Shown: piece by piece, positions 40,338 through 51,272 of the stretch
How positions within the stretch are numbered: the stretch's first letter is position 1
Layout: every line of letters begins with the position of its first letter
Assembly: GCA_001599355.1 (NCBI GenBank)
Contig: BCGQ01000001.1
Location: forward strand, 561,135-625,134
Direction: 5' to 3'
DNA length: 64,000 bases
From: Nakazawaea peltata
Taxonomy: Eukaryota > Ascomycota > Pichiomycetes > Alaninales > Pachysolenaceae
Notes under the pieces: generated by a model
The model's input: the letters and a program-made list of their open reading frames with translations, nothing else
Databases searched by the model: none
Told to the model about the DNA's origin: nothing
Position numbers and translations under genes: made by a program

Positions 40338-42779
40338 ATGGTTAGGCATGGACTAGGACATAAAGTCAAAGTTGAACCAGAAGTAATACGAAAGGAAGGG
40401 GAAGATATGTCAGATTCTGTGAGAAGTTCGGATGTGGGTATCGATGAAGACGATTTGGACTCCATGTTTGGAGGACAAAGATCTTCAATGGAATCTCGCC
40501 TGGTTCATCCCGTTAGTATGCGAAATTCTGTGTCACAGGCCTCGCAAAGATCGGATCCTTCTATAACTTCGAACAAATCCACATTTTCATCAACTGCTGC
40601 AAATTTCTTTCATTCTCACAGACCTCATATCCACCACCACCATCATCATCTGCCCAAATCTCATCCAGATCCTCACAAGTCTTCGGTCGATCCTCACGAT
40701 AAATCGCACAGTGACCCAATCTCAAAAAACTTACATACTAATTCCCTGCATAGCGCAGAAAGTTTGGCCGCCTTGAAAACTCAAGAGGCTGTGGGGGGAG
40801 GGGGGTTCCACAGAAATTTGTCCCAATCCAACTTATTCAGTCTCCCCTCTCACGACAAATCTCATCCCCGCCATCGTATAGGTCATCACCATACCCCGTT
40901 CTCCAAACTTGGTAAAGCAGCAACCATGTTGCTGACCCCTTCGGTGGATCTGGAGCAAAGAGCGCGCGAGCGCAAATCAATTTTTTCGAAGAAATCCTTT
41001 AATCGCTCCAGTACTTGGGAGCTGGCTGGTACTGATCTTAGTAGTGTGGAGCTGTCTCCTGCGCCAAGTGTCAGAAGATCGGTGGAGATTTCCCCTCAGG
41101 CAAGGGCAAACGCTCAAAAACTTGTTAATCAATACGCATTTTTCCTAAAGTTTGTGAATAATTGTCATAAATCCGATGCCATCGATTATGCCCCGATAAG
41201 ATTACAAAGTATGCATGAGTTTTTGGTGGAGGTTCTTGAGGAGTATCTTTTGAGTGAAGAGCCTGTGGAGAAGCTTTCAACTGTTAGTGAGAGGTCATCG
41301 ATCCAAGGATCGCAAAGTTCGATTTCTAAATTCCCAAGTCATTCAAGTACTATAAGACCACTGTCTCAATTGTCCCAGGTGGTTGTGGAGATGGAAACTT
41401 TAAGACCTCAAACTTCAAGAGACACAAATTACACTCTGGATTCTCGTAATAGTGACTCCACTATACATTTGTCTCCTTCTAAGACTAAACTGTGTCTTAT
41501 GGATTTATGGTATCATCAACTGCGTAAGCAATTGATACGATCTCATTCGCTACTCTCCACCGAAGTGAAAGCATTGTCTTTGAGGAACATGTGTTATTTG
41601 CCCCACAGATTTACCAATGAAGGACACCAGATTTGTTTCTTGCAGAATCAGATCTGTAAGGCTACATTGAGTGTAGAAACAGCAGACCAAGAAGATTACA
41701 ATTGGATTGATAGTTGGAATTTGCTGCATGAAGAGAAGAGTAGTCAAATTAATACTGTCTTTTTGATTAATGATAATCGCATACCTGAGGTTGTGATTGA
41801 TAAATGTCAAATGAAGGATCCAAATTTAAGAACTCTTTCTGAAGAAGAGCAAGACCATTTACACACTTTACCAATTGTTCAATTACTGAGTAATTCTAAG
41901 ACAGATTTCTTAAAGAATTACTCACTTTTCACCACTCAAACGTACAAGCATATTCCTTTGCTGACGCAGAGTCAGAATGTAATACTATGTGACGATTTGA
42001 ACTTCTCGATTCTGAAACATGAATGGGTATCTACTTTGGAGGAGATGAAGAGAGTTTTAGTTCCTGGTGGATTTGTTCAGTTACTGATTCACGATTTCCA
42101 ATTATATCATCATGCAGATGAAGAATCCCTGAAATTGATATTGCCTGAACCATCCAGAAAGCTCTGGAAACTTATATCACAAAATGCATCCTCACTTAAT
42201 TATGATATCCAACCTTCAAGAAGAGTTATGGGATGTTTCCAAGAAGCTGGCTTCAAAAACATCAAGTACACTCTACTTACTGTTCCCAAGACAATAGTTC
42301 CATTGAAACCTCAAGAAGAACAACCAATTTTCAAAGAAGAACAGCTGCATCAACATCGGAATTCCTCTGTTATCACTTCCTCCACTATGTCTAACTCTAC
42401 TTTCTCATTGGGAGATCTGTCTACGGCAACTTCATCGTCACTGTTATCTGAGATGGGAAATGATACTCATAAAAATAGTGAGGTCCAATCAGAGTCGCCT
42501 CCAATCCAAAACCAAACCACTCATCGTACTTCCTACTACAAAGATGAAAGATTAAACAACTTTAACTCTTTCGTCACCGGATTATCAGAATATACCTTCT
42601 TATCCAGATATACTTCATTGGGTAAGGAGAAATTCGCAGGGGGTGAGGATGAAGATTCGGCTTTACGGAACTACGTATCTTACAGACTTTATGGAGATGG
42701 CTCAAAGAAGGTGTTTTATGATGAGGGATACCAAATGCTTATGGTGGTAACTGCCCAAGCACCTGAGGAGATTGAATAA
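40338..42779 (+). CDS. Large protein with C-terminal methyltransferase-like region, function unknown
   Basis: An 813-residue protein. The first 250 residues are Ser/His/Pro-rich with a run HIHHHHHHLPKSHPD; disordered. From about residue 260 the sequence becomes structured. Residues about 545-660 resemble the end of a class I SAM-dependent methyltransferase: VILCDDLNFSIL, then WVSTLEEMKRVLVPGGFVQL (the usual LRPGG-type turn), SRRVMGCFQEAGF and a final strand. I cannot find a clear GxGxG SAM motif upstream, so activity is doubtful. I do not recognise a named orthologue. The ATG at 40338 is the first in frame. Confidence 0.6.
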   Translation: MVRHGLGHKVKVEPEVIRKEGEDMSDSVRSSDVGIDEDDLDSMFGGQRSSMESRLVHPVSMRNSVSQASQRSDPSITSNKSTFSSTAANFFHSHRPHIHHHHHHLPKSHPDPHKSSVDPHDKSHSDPISKNLHTNSLHSAESLAALKTQEAVGGGGFHRNLSQSNLFSLPSHDKSHPRHRIGHHHTPFSKLGKAATMLLTPSVDLEQRARERKSIFSKKSFNRSSTWELAGTDLSSVELSPAPSVRRSVEISPQARANAQKLVNQYAFFLKFVNNCHKSDAIDYAPIRLQSMHEFLVEVLEEYLLSEEPVEKLSTVSERSSIQGSQSSISKFPSHSSTIRPLSQLSQVVVEMETLRPQTSRDTNYTLDSRNSDSTIHLSPSKTKLCLMDLWYHQLRKQLIRSHSLLSTEVKALSLRNMCYLPHRFTNEGHQICFLQNQICKATLSVETADQEDYNWIDSWNLLHEEKSSQINTVFLINDNRIPEVVIDKCQMKDPNLRTLSEEEQDHLHTLPIVQLLSNSKTDFLKNYSLFTTQTYKHIPLLTQSQNVILCDDLNFSILKHEWVSTLEEMKRVLVPGGFVQLLIHDFQLYHHADEESLKLILPEPSRKLWKLISQNASSLNYDIQPSRRVMGCFQEAGFKNIKYTLLTVPKTIVPLKPQEEQPIFKEEQLHQHRNSSVITSSTMSNSTFSLGDLSTATSSSLLSEMGNDTHKNSEVQSESPPIQNQTTHRTSYYKDERLNNFNSFVTGLSEYTFLSRYTSLGKEKFAGGEDEDSALRNYVSYRLYGDGSKKVFYDEGYQMLMVVTAQAPEEIE

Positions 42780-43613
42780 TTAATAAACTGCTCATGTATA
42801 TCAGATGTAGATAAGTAGTGCATGTAATTCTAATATTTATTTGAAACTCGGGATTTTTCATTGGAGGAGAAAAGTTTTTTTTGTATGTGCCCTTGATGGG
42901 GCAAACGGCAGGGCAAGGGTAGGATGAGGATGGAAAGAATAGGGTGGAGGAGGAGGGGGTGTCAAGAGGAGTGCAAGGAGCAGACGAAAGGAGGTGCTAG
43001 CTGGAGGTGTTGGTGTTACGATGTCTCTGAGGTTGAATTAAGAAAATATGTCCGTACGGAGATTTCCATTCATTGAATTTTCAATTTAATTCAAATGGCG
43101 TTTGATGAGGGATCTATTCCTGTTTGAGTGAGCAGATTTAAGTACATTGCATGACAAAATACTCGTTTAAATAACAGTCACTGAATAATTCTTGAAGGAG
43201 GGAAAGAAAGAAGTAAGAAGATAATTGTAGTCAGGTCTATGAAAGTGTCACCACTGAGTCTCATCTTAAGTCTCATCTTACCTCTCATCCCACCTCTCCT
43301 CTATGTCACATGCCACCTCTATGTAACCCCTAAATCATCTCCCTTCTCTTAGTGTGACACTATTCGAAAAAGAAATCCTGCCCTCGGTCCTTCTGAATTT
43401 GCCCAGATTTCACCTTATTTTCCCTTTATTTCCCTCGGCTTTCCTCGATTTCCCTCGATTTTGCCCTTTGATCATACTTTTCCTGCAAATCACTAACAAA
43501 ATAAGGCAAAAAACACACACACACAAAAAAACCAAAGATGAAAATTTTTGAGCCTTGAAAAGAGTCCTCTTCATAGTGAATACACTAGTGAAAACCAACC
43601 AATACGAAAGAAA
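42780..43613. other. Intergenic region upstream of HEM1
   Basis: No gene. Contains repeated TCTCATCTTA and CCTCTCATCC blocks (43258-43300), pyrimidine-rich sequence to 43490 and CA-rich sequence (ACACACACACAC) near 43515. AACCAACCAATACG directly precedes the HEM1 start codon. Confidence 0.5.
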
Positions 43614-45398
43614 ATGGAATCCTTAGCTCGTCAATCTATGAGCGCTTGCCCATTTGTCAGTTCCACTTCTGCTAAAGCCATGAAAGCTTTAGCCAGAGGT
43701 TCAGGATTGGCCCAACAAGCCGTTCATTGCCCAGTCATGGGACCAGCCTTGATTCAAAAGCAACAGCAGAGATATCATTCTACTCCATCGAAGCCAGCTC
43801 AAGCTGCAGTTTCTTCGCCTTCTGGATCTTCAGCTGCTGCTGCTGCCGCCGCCGCTCCTATGGCTTCAACCGCCACTGCTTCGACCGCCACGGCCGCTCA
43901 GTTCCTGTCCAAAGCCCACGCCGTCAACCAAAGCTACGACAGAGCCACCAACGAGTCCACTTTTGACTTCTCAGGTATGTTCGAACACGACATTTTGAAA
44001 AAACGTCAAGAAAGCTCCTACCGTTACTTCAACAACATCAATCGTCTTGCCAAAGAGTACCCAAGAGCTCATCGTGCCAGTGAAGATGACAAAGTCATGG
44101 TTTGGTGCTCCAATGATTACTTAGGTATGGGTAAAGACGAACGTATTTTGGATCTGATGAAACAAACTTTAGACAAGTATGGTGCTGGAGCTGGTGGAAC
44201 CAGAAATATTGCCGGTCATAACCGTCATGCCATCAATTTGGAGAGTGAAATCGCCCTGTTACACAAACAGGAGCTGGCTTTGGTATTCTCCTCTTGTTTT
44301 GTCGCTAATGACGCTGTGATTTCGTTGTTGGGTCAAAAGATCAAGGATTTGGTCATCTTCAGTGATGAGTTGAACCATGCTTCGATGATCGTTGGTATCA
44401 AGAACTCAAGATCCAAGAAAGAGATCTGGAAACACAACGATTTGGAAGATTTGGAGAGAAGATTAGCCAGTTATCCAAAATCCACTCCTAAATTGATTGC
44501 CTTTGAGTCTGTCTACTCTATGTGTGGATCTGTCGCTCCTATCAATGAGATTTGTGACTTGGCTGAGAAGTACGGTGCTTTGACTTTCCTTGATGAGGTC
44601 CATGCCGTTGGTCTTTATGGTCCACACGGAGCTGGTGTCGCTGAACACTTGGATTTCGAAGCTCATTTGAAGGCAGGTATCGCGTCTCCAAAGGGTATCA
44701 CTACCGCTTTGGATAGAATCGATATGATCACCGGTACTTTGGGTAAGTCGTTCGGTACTATTGGTGGATATGTTGCTGGATCTCTGAACTTGATCGATTG
44801 GTTCAGATCTTTTGCTCCAGGTTTCATTTTCACCACTTCTTTACCACCAGCTGTCATGCAAGGTTCTTCTACCTCGATCAGACTCGTTAGAGCCAACATT
44901 GAGAACAGAACTTTGCTGCTGGAAAACACCAACTATGTCAAGAAATCTTTGAAACAATTGGGTATTCCAGTTCTTCCAAATCCTTCTCATGTTGTTCCAG
45001 TTCTTGTTGGTGATGCTGCTCTGGCTAAGAAGGCTTCCGATTTGTTGATGGACAAACATCGTATTTATGTTCAAGCCATTAATTTCCCAACTGTTGCCAG
45101 AGGTTCCGAGAGATTAAGAATCACTCCAACTCCAGGCCACACCAAGGAAATTGCTGACAAGTTGTTGGAGGCTGTCGATGATGTCTTCAATGAATTAAAC
45201 TTGAGAAGAGAGGATTCTTGGGCTGCTACTGGTGGTCATTGTGGTGTTGGTGAAGAAGGTTTTGTTCCTACTGCTAACTTATGGACTCCTGAACAATTAA
45301 CTTTAACTAATAAGGATTTGAACCCTAACGTTTTGGATCCTGTCATTAGACAATTGGAGACTAGTTCTGGTGTTCATGTCCCAGGATTTTCTGTCTAA
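43614..45398 (+). CDS. HEM1: 5-aminolevulinate synthase, mitochondrial
   Basis: A 594-residue PLP enzyme starting at [17 protein letters not shown] (the frame is open to a TTG upstream). The N-terminus holds presequence features and two Cys-Pro heme-regulatory motifs (ACPFV, HCPVM), followed by an Ala/Ser/Thr-rich linker. The catalytic core contains [49 protein letters not shown] and the PLP lysine in TGTLGKSFG. It condenses glycine and succinyl-CoA, the first step of heme synthesis, in the matrix. CTG at 44274 (KQE-x-ALVFSSC) matches Ala; CTG at 45021 (AA-x-AKKAS) falls where yeast has Leu. Confidence 0.96.
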   Translation: MESLARQSMSACPFVSSTSAKAMKALARGSGLAQQAVHCPVMGPALIQKQQQRYHSTPSKPAQAAVSSPSGSSAAAAAAAAPMASTATASTATAAQFLSKAHAVNQSYDRATNESTFDFSGMFEHDILKKRQESSYRYFNNINRLAKEYPRAHRASEDDKVMVWCSNDYLGMGKDERILDLMKQTLDKYGAGAGGTRNIAGHNRHAINLESEIALLHKQELALVFSSCFVANDAVISLLGQKIKDLVIFSDELNHASMIVGIKNSRSKKEIWKHNDLEDLERRLASYPKSTPKLIAFESVYSMCGSVAPINEICDLAEKYGALTFLDEVHAVGLYGPHGAGVAEHLDFEAHLKAGIASPKGITTALDRIDMITGTLGKSFGTIGGYVAGSLNLIDWFRSFAPGFIFTTSLPPAVMQGSSTSIRLVRANIENRTLLLENTNYVKKSLKQLGIPVLPNPSHVVPVLVGDAALAKKASDLLMDKHRIYVQAINFPTVARGSERLRITPTPGHTKEIADKLLEAVDDVFNELNLRREDSWAATGGHCGVGEEGFVPTANLWTPEQLTLTNKDLNPNVLDPVIRQLETSSGVHVPGFSV

Positions 45399-46058
45399 TT
45401 TTCTATGGACAAAGATTAATATTCTGGATGATTTCAAGAACTACAACTCCGTCACATTGTTCCTCAATTGTTACTACACCGCATATTTATATCTTGAATA
45501 TACCAATCATCCAAGCTTCTGTAGATAACGTAACTTTAACTGTAACTTTTGGGGATACTTCTGATATGATTACGTAAGCAGTTCAGAATTGGGGATACAC
45601 GACTTTTGTATGATACATCGTTACACCAAGATGACTTCAAGACATACCAAAGTATTGACACCTGTTCGATTGGGATAGATAAAAATATATGCTCATTGAT
45701 TTATGTGTGGCCCTGATACTTGTGTTGTGCTTGAGCATCACTGTTTTATTGGTAGACTTACCAATATTATATTTAATTTATGGTGATTAGATATATCTAA
45801 GTCGTGCACGACCAATAATTCCCAATTTGGCTCGCTTACGTAATCCATCTTACCAGTTCTATCTCTCACCTAACAGTTTACCTATCTAAAGTCCAATTGG
45901 ATCTACAACTCCTCATATTAAGTATCTGATATATTATACAAAGTCAAATTAAACAACAGTAGTTGTAACATAAACAACATCATCTATAATAATACAATTT
46001 CATCAAGTGTTAAGCAGTGCTTAACCCCGAGTCTCACCAGAGCCGAATGCTAACCACA
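45399..46058. other. Convergent intergenic region between HEM1 and the GATA factor
   Basis: No gene. It carries repeated GGGGATAC near 45551 and 45591, TACACGAC at 45597-45604 and a perfect palindrome GTCGTGCACGAC at 45801-45812. These CACGAC motifs recur in other 3' flanks (see findings) and may be terminator-linked. Confidence 0.5.
45801..45812. promoter_or_regulatory. Palindrome GTCGTGCACGAC
   Basis: A perfect 12-base palindrome between two convergent genes. Its half-site GCACGAC recurs at 31706 and 58085, and related ACACGAC at 45598, 58134 and 58207. A protein-binding site is inferred. Confidence 0.4.
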
Positions 46059-47744
46059 CTAGCTACTCTTCACCTTCTTTCTATCAGGCTCTTCGTCTTG
46101 CTGTGTTTGCATACTTGGTAACATCTTCAATTCTTCCAATCGTTTCTTCAACAATGTCTCTCTTTGTCTTGCGGCACTTTCCATCAGTTCCAATTCCATA
46201 ATTCTGGTTCTATATAAATCATTGACTAATTCCAACTCTGAGATACGAGTTTTTAATACATTTACATCGTCAGTATTTGAGCTTGAACGTTCGTCTGATG
46301 AAGACTGCGTTAATTTTTGCAGAATAGGCGGTAAACTACTTCCTTGCAGAGGTTGAACCAAAGGTGTTGAGTAAGAAGATCCATTATTGCCGTAATGGGT
46401 GATTGGATTCAACAATGAAGGATGTTGTTCACGAGGTTGTGTCTGTTGTGATGTGTTGGCAGGACTGTTATTGGCTGATAACAATGGAGAATCGTTCAAT
46501 AACGGTTTTAATGGTGGCAAAGACGATGGGGAACCGTTGGCCAAATTACTGTGAGGGTGCAGATGAGAAAGGGAGAATTGAGGACCAAAGCTTGGTGAAG
46601 CAGCTCCAGAACGATATGAACCTTCTGGTGTAGAAGCTTGCAGTCCATTAGCAGCAGCGACCAAAGCTGGCAATTTGGTCTGAGATTGAATTAATGGAGA
46701 ATTGGCAGAATTCAAAGCTGATGATGGGGAAAATGGAATTTGTCTGTTATTCCCATTCGATTTCAACAGAGCCACTCTATTGTGTTCATGATCCTGACTG
46801 TTACTGGTGTTGGAGAGATTTTCCAACAGAACAGCAGCTAATTCTTTCTCCTTCTGCTTTGGATTCAAAGAACCTCTCTCTGAAGATTGAGAAGGATTGA
46901 AGCCTGGAGTGACAGAAGACGTAGCCAATAACAATGGAGATGTGATTTTAGCCAAATTCGGAGCAAAATGAGTTGGAGCCGACGATGGATAATGTAATGG
47001 TTGTGCAAAATGATGTGTTTGGTGGTGTTTGATATAAGGTGTATGAGCTTGTTGAGATGGAGGCAGCCATTTACTTGCAGGGCCAGAGCTAGGTCCGTTG
47101 TATTGATACTGCAGGTATTGCTGTGGCTGTTGTTCGTTTCTTGGTAATAATGGAACCAACGAAGGTGAACCATTCTCATTGTGCAGCGATAACAGTGGTG
47201 AATTCTTATTACTTTTAGAAGGTTTGTATTGTTTTGGAGAGAATTTTTGTTTCAGCGAACCTTCATTTGCCTTTAATTCTGGAGTATTTGGATTCGATGA
47301 ATTCTTCAATCCACCTGGAGTATGTCTGATTCTATTTCTTGACTTAATAACATCTGTCTTCAATGAGATGGGTCTTGGTCTCCCATGTAACTTCAAGAAT
47401 AATCCACAAGCATTACACAAGACTTGACCGCTGTCATCTCTTCTCCAAAGAGGGGTAGTTTGTGTCTTACAATTACGACACACCGGAGAAGAGATATTTG
47501 TCTTGGATGTGGTCGACCCATTAGCGGCATTTGTAGTGCTTGTTGTCTTAGCATTTGGATGGACAGGATTAGTATCATCTTCCAGAGGAGATCCTTCAGA
47601 GTGGGAATGTCTTAAAGGTTCCGATGGAATATCTGGAGTTCTTTCCATTTTCATTTGACTGTCTGTCTCCATGTTATCGGGGCCCTGAGGTTGTGAATGC
47701 AGGAGTGTTGTTATTGGCGGTAAATTCCTGGCTTGATGTGACAT
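46059..47744 (-). CDS. GZF3: GATA zinc-finger transcription factor with C-terminal coiled coil (Dal80/Gzf3 type)
   Basis: A 561-residue protein. One GATA finger at about residues 89-115, CRNC with 17 residues to CNAC ([20 protein letters not shown]), followed by a basic tail [14 protein letters not shown]. The middle is Ser/Asn/Gln/Pro-rich. The last 65 residues form a leucine-zipper-like helix ([20 protein letters not shown]). A single finger plus a C-terminal zipper is the layout of Dal80 and Gzf3, repressors in nitrogen catabolite regulation that bind GATAAG. The promoter carries overlapping GATAAG sites. Dal80 versus Gzf3 is not resolved; Gzf3 fits the length better. Confidence 0.75.
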   Translation of the reverse strand: MSHQARNLPPITTLLHSQPQGPDNMETDSQMKMERTPDIPSEPLRHSHSEGSPLEDDTNPVHPNAKTTSTTNAANGSTTSKTNISSPVCRNCKTQTTPLWRRDDSGQVLCNACGLFLKLHGRPRPISLKTDVIKSRNRIRHTPGGLKNSSNPNTPELKANEGSLKQKFSPKQYKPSKSNKNSPLLSLHNENGSPSLVPLLPRNEQQPQQYLQYQYNGPSSGPASKWLPPSQQAHTPYIKHHQTHHFAQPLHYPSSAPTHFAPNLAKITSPLLLATSSVTPGFNPSQSSERGSLNPKQKEKELAAVLLENLSNTSNSQDHEHNRVALLKSNGNNRQIPFSPSSALNSANSPLIQSQTKLPALVAAANGLQASTPEGSYRSGAASPSFGPQFSLSHLHPHSNLANGSPSSLPPLKPLLNDSPLLSANNSPANTSQQTQPREQHPSLLNPITHYGNNGSSYSTPLVQPLQGSSLPPILQKLTQSSSDERSSSNTDDVNVLKTRISELELVNDLYRTRIMELELMESAARQRETLLKKRLEELKMLPSMQTQQDEEPDRKKVKSS

Positions 47745-50378
47745 ATTGTTCTTTCAACGTGTAACCATATAAGAAGGTGGGAGCAGTAGATATCGTATTC
47801 AATTTGACAGCTCCAAACTATTCATATATCTGTCCTACACGTATCGTTAAGTCTATCGTTAGATGTATTGGTCGTGTAATCCCGGTGTATCTCCCCTTAT
47901 CTTATCGGCGTCTATTTCAAATAAACAGATCCCGTACTGATTAAAGATAGATAAACACTTTTCCCTAGCAAAAAAATTTTTTTTCAACGATAAAATTTTT
48001 TTTGTTCCTAATCTTTTCTATGCGTACGTCTGTGCGCTTAGGAGGATTGTAAATGGATGGAATTGTTATGCAGCAGTGGCGAGGTGGGGGGTTAGATGAG
48101 AGATATGAGAGGGGGAATGAGAGGGGGAGATATGGGGGATATGGGGGAATTTATGGGGTGGGACATGAGGTATGAGACGGTTATGTGGTTATGAGGTGGG
48201 CTATAAGGATCTAGAGATTAACAGGTATTCCTTCGTCAGCTGAACTCTGGCTAGATTTATCGCTCTAGATTTTGCTCACTATCTCAATAGTCTCTTCAAA
48301 TCATGCGAGTCATCACCCTTCAATCGTACGTTAAGCAGGAGACATAATTCGTGCATGAAAACTCAAAATTGTACGGTATTATCTTTTAGTACACTACCTA
48401 ATTTAGAACACCTATTTTAGAAAGGAAAAAATCCTATGTTCTTGGTTTTTAGGGACGGCATTGAAAAGGCTGCGATAAATAATCATAAGATTTCAAAATG
48501 CACTCAAGATATCCTAATACTAATAATTATTAAACTATGGCCTAGACCTAATATTATCATAAATATTGCCACTCTATTTGGAAAGGGTCCAGTGTAAAGT
48601 GGTGGCAACCTAATTGTGGCCATCTTGCTTAAGAAATCTCTTATCTTTGAAGATTGTCTGCAAAAAATTATAGTACACATGTTGAAATATTACAACGAAC
48701 ACTTGAAATGGGGCTGCTGTTATCTGTACCATATTGTTCGGCTAGGTATAGATACTTCTGGATTTGAGTATTGCACTATCACCGCACTCTATATTCAGCA
48801 AAAGTCGCTTTCTTAAGCTAGTTTTTGCGGGGCGACTACTGCCTGAAAACTAACTTCACTCTTCATATTATTTATACGTGAAGTTTAAAGTTAAAACACT
48901 CTCAAGATAATTAATACTTGTGCGCAGAACAATTCTTCTCTAATTTATTAACCATTCAATAAAATTACTCTTTGGTAACTGGTTCAAGATGTGATGTCCC
49001 TTCTGAACAATATCAGACTTCTCCCGGGGCCAATTTAAAAGTAATATTTGATTTTCCCACATAGCTTAAAATGTAGAATTCTTGGGCATAAATTATAGTC
49101 ACCGAAATTAGTTATCTACTAATGCTTAATGACCGTTATTAAACCGTCCACTATATCGGATTTCATCTGAGCTCATCTCTAGTAGTGATAGCGGAATACA
49201 TCGTAATAGTATGCTCTATTTGGGAATAAATAGTGTCATCCATACTATAATCAAAGTGCGATATTCACGATGCATGACGTCAAACCCTGCGCGCATAGGT
49301 GCATAGTTCTCTGCACCATCGGCAAATTCAAAAACTGCGCGGACTCTCTGTGACACTAACTCGATGAGCACAAAAAGGAAGGAAAAAAAGACCAAATTCG
49401 ATACAAAATCCCACGGGTAAAAATCTCTAACAATAAGACCAGTAATAAAGAAAAATACGTTATTGTAGCCCCTGAAACATGGATTTCGCTACAGCATCGA
49501 GTCCGTCCGTAGACTTGAACTCCGTCGACACACTTTACTTCGTTGATTGAGGAATTTCAAAACTCGTTCCAACCCTGCTACTTGACTACCAGTCACTCAC
49601 TCCCCGCTTTTTATCTTCACTGTTAATTTCTAAAAGATTTCATGTGGGGAGGATTAAAAAAATAGTGTGTGCCTTAAAATGATTCATCATAGATTACAGG
49701 ATTCTGTGGTGTGTGATCGACGGCATTTTCAGCTCAGTATTTATGACATTCTGCACTTGTAATTAAGGTTCAAGACTAGTAGACTCTAGCTAAGTTGTAG
49801 TAAACAAAAGATGTAAATACGGAATTCTAACAGCACCTAGTTAAGGTTAACCAACCGACATAGTTCACGTCCTAAAAAGAAAAGATTGTCTTGAAAAAGA
49901 TGAATGAACAAACTTGAAAAGCATTTCATGTTAAGGGAAAGCACGGGGTCATCTCTTTTAGCCTCAGCAGCTACTACTCAGCTAAATGGTTACTAGTATC
50001 AGTTTCGGAAATCCACTGTATTTGATTCCACACTTCTTTTCGATTTTAACAGGACGTCCCCCAAAACTCCCGTAGTGACTATGCATGAGGGGCTATATGT
50101 GACTGCAGTGACTTTGACATCTCGTAGTCTAGGAGGGCCACTCCCGCAATTTCCTCTGCGCTACCGACGGGCGGAGATATTTTTGAAGGGTTTCTTCTGT
50201 GGGCCTGAGGATGACAGTGACACTGTCATAATTTTTAAAATGCAATTCTATGCACCAAAAATTAAGCCGTGCATCAACGCCCCGTTTCAAAAATCAACTA
50301 TTTTTTGTAGCCACTTCTTGTTTGTGGTATATCACTTGCAGTTATAGAGTGATCCACACTAAAATTCTCAGCGCCCAA
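47745..50378. other. Gene-poor tract, 2.6 kb
   Basis: Apart from GATA sites, RRPE-like A/T blocks at 47970-48005 and a G-rich tract (AGAGGGGGA and ATGGGGGAT repeats, 48100-48170), nothing is recognisable. Open frames up to 90 codons look random. Between about 48200 and 50370 base order lacks the poly-purine tracts typical of promoters elsewhere in the window. Confidence 0.55.
47896..47906 (-). promoter_or_regulatory. Overlapping GATAAG sites upstream of the GATA factor gene
   Basis: On the plus strand CTTATCTTATC gives two GATAAG sites on the minus strand, about 155 bases upstream of the start codon. Further GATA cores lie at 47948-47952. This suggests auto- or cross-regulation by GATA factors, as known for DAL80. 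Confidence 0.5.
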
Positions 50379-51068
50379 ATGATTAGATCATTGTTATCGC
50401 CTCGTTGGTTGATTTTATTCTCAGCGCTCATATTCCAAAGCCCAGTAGTATTAGGAACCCCTCCCGCCTGTCTTTTGGCCTGTGTAAACCAATATGCCAG
50501 ATGGTGCAATAGAGGTCATCAGGATATGAATTGTTTCCGGATCAATGGTGAAATGATGGTGGAATGTTTCCTGGAACAGTGTTTATCTACCGATTTCTTT
50601 GCAGCGAGGGATCATTTTTGGGGTGTTTTAGAAGAATTCCCATATTTGGGACATAAACCCCCAAAATATGGATATCGTAAACCAAAGGAGACAACTGAAT
50701 CTGGCATGGAATCTACAATTATAATGGATCCACAAGAAACTCCACAAGAATATCCCCCAGAAACCCACCAAAAATCTTCTCAAGAGCCTTCTCAATCTGA
50801 TCCTCTCTATCCCTCCAGTAAGAATAAAAACGTGCAAGATCCTGAAACACCCCTCTTGAAAGTAAATCAGTCATTGAATATCACCCCTCAAGATGAAGAA
50901 TTAGAAGAAGAAGATCTGTCACAACTCAAGTATTCCTTAGAATTGCCCAATGAAATCATAACTCCTCACTCCTACAGAGACGAACTCAAGAAATTGAAAA
51001 CCAATCATTATTTCACCAGGTTCACCAAGAAACTACCTCATCAAGGGCCAACTCAACTCACTACATAG
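50379..51068 (+). CDS. Secreted Cys-rich protein of unknown function (CFEM-like spacing)
   Basis: A 229-residue protein from MIRSLLSPRWLILFSALIFQ; the frame is open upstream, but this ATG gives a good signal peptide cleaved near VVLGTPPA. The mature N-terminus has six cysteines: CLLAC, WC, NC, EC and QC, with the C-x3-C-x7-C opening and C-x4-C closing of CFEM-like domains, but it lacks the central C-x-C pair, so it is not a standard CFEM. The rest (about residues 95-229) is Pro/Glu/Ser/Gln-rich and hydrophilic with no GPI signal. I know no orthologue. It lies alone in the gene-poor tract and converges with the Ada-type gene. Confidence 0.6.
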   Translation: MIRSLLSPRWLILFSALIFQSPVVLGTPPACLLACVNQYARWCNRGHQDMNCFRINGEMMVECFLEQCLSTDFFAARDHFWGVLEEFPYLGHKPPKYGYRKPKETTESGMESTIIMDPQETPQEYPPETHQKSSQEPSQSDPLYPSSKNKNVQDPETPLLKVNQSLNITPQDEELEEEDLSQLKYSLELPNEIITPHSYRDELKKLKTNHYFTRFTKKLPHQGPTQLTT

Positions 51069-51272
51069 CTACCCCAAATCGTATGACATCCTACATAACT
51101 AGTATATGATAATATTATCTTTATTATATATAAACCCTCCCAGAAAACACATTAGAATTAAAGTATAGACTCACAAAAGTAAAGCCATCTTGAGAAATAA
51201 AATCGAAATTAAAAGTAGATAAAGCAAAATTGGTCATTAGTTGTGATACATGGTCATTAAAAAACAAACATC

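Noticed and set aside
45021-45023. HEM1 CTG at a position usually Leu, as evidence for the standard code
   Set aside because: It is a single site in a variable helix, against about a dozen sites fitting Ala.
46020-46056. tRNA-like string on the minus strand (TAGTGTGGTTAGCATTCGGC) next to the GATA factor stop
   Set aside because: It resembles a D-arm and anticodon arm, but there is no TTCGANNC T-loop and no matching acceptor stem, and it overlaps the end of a coding region.
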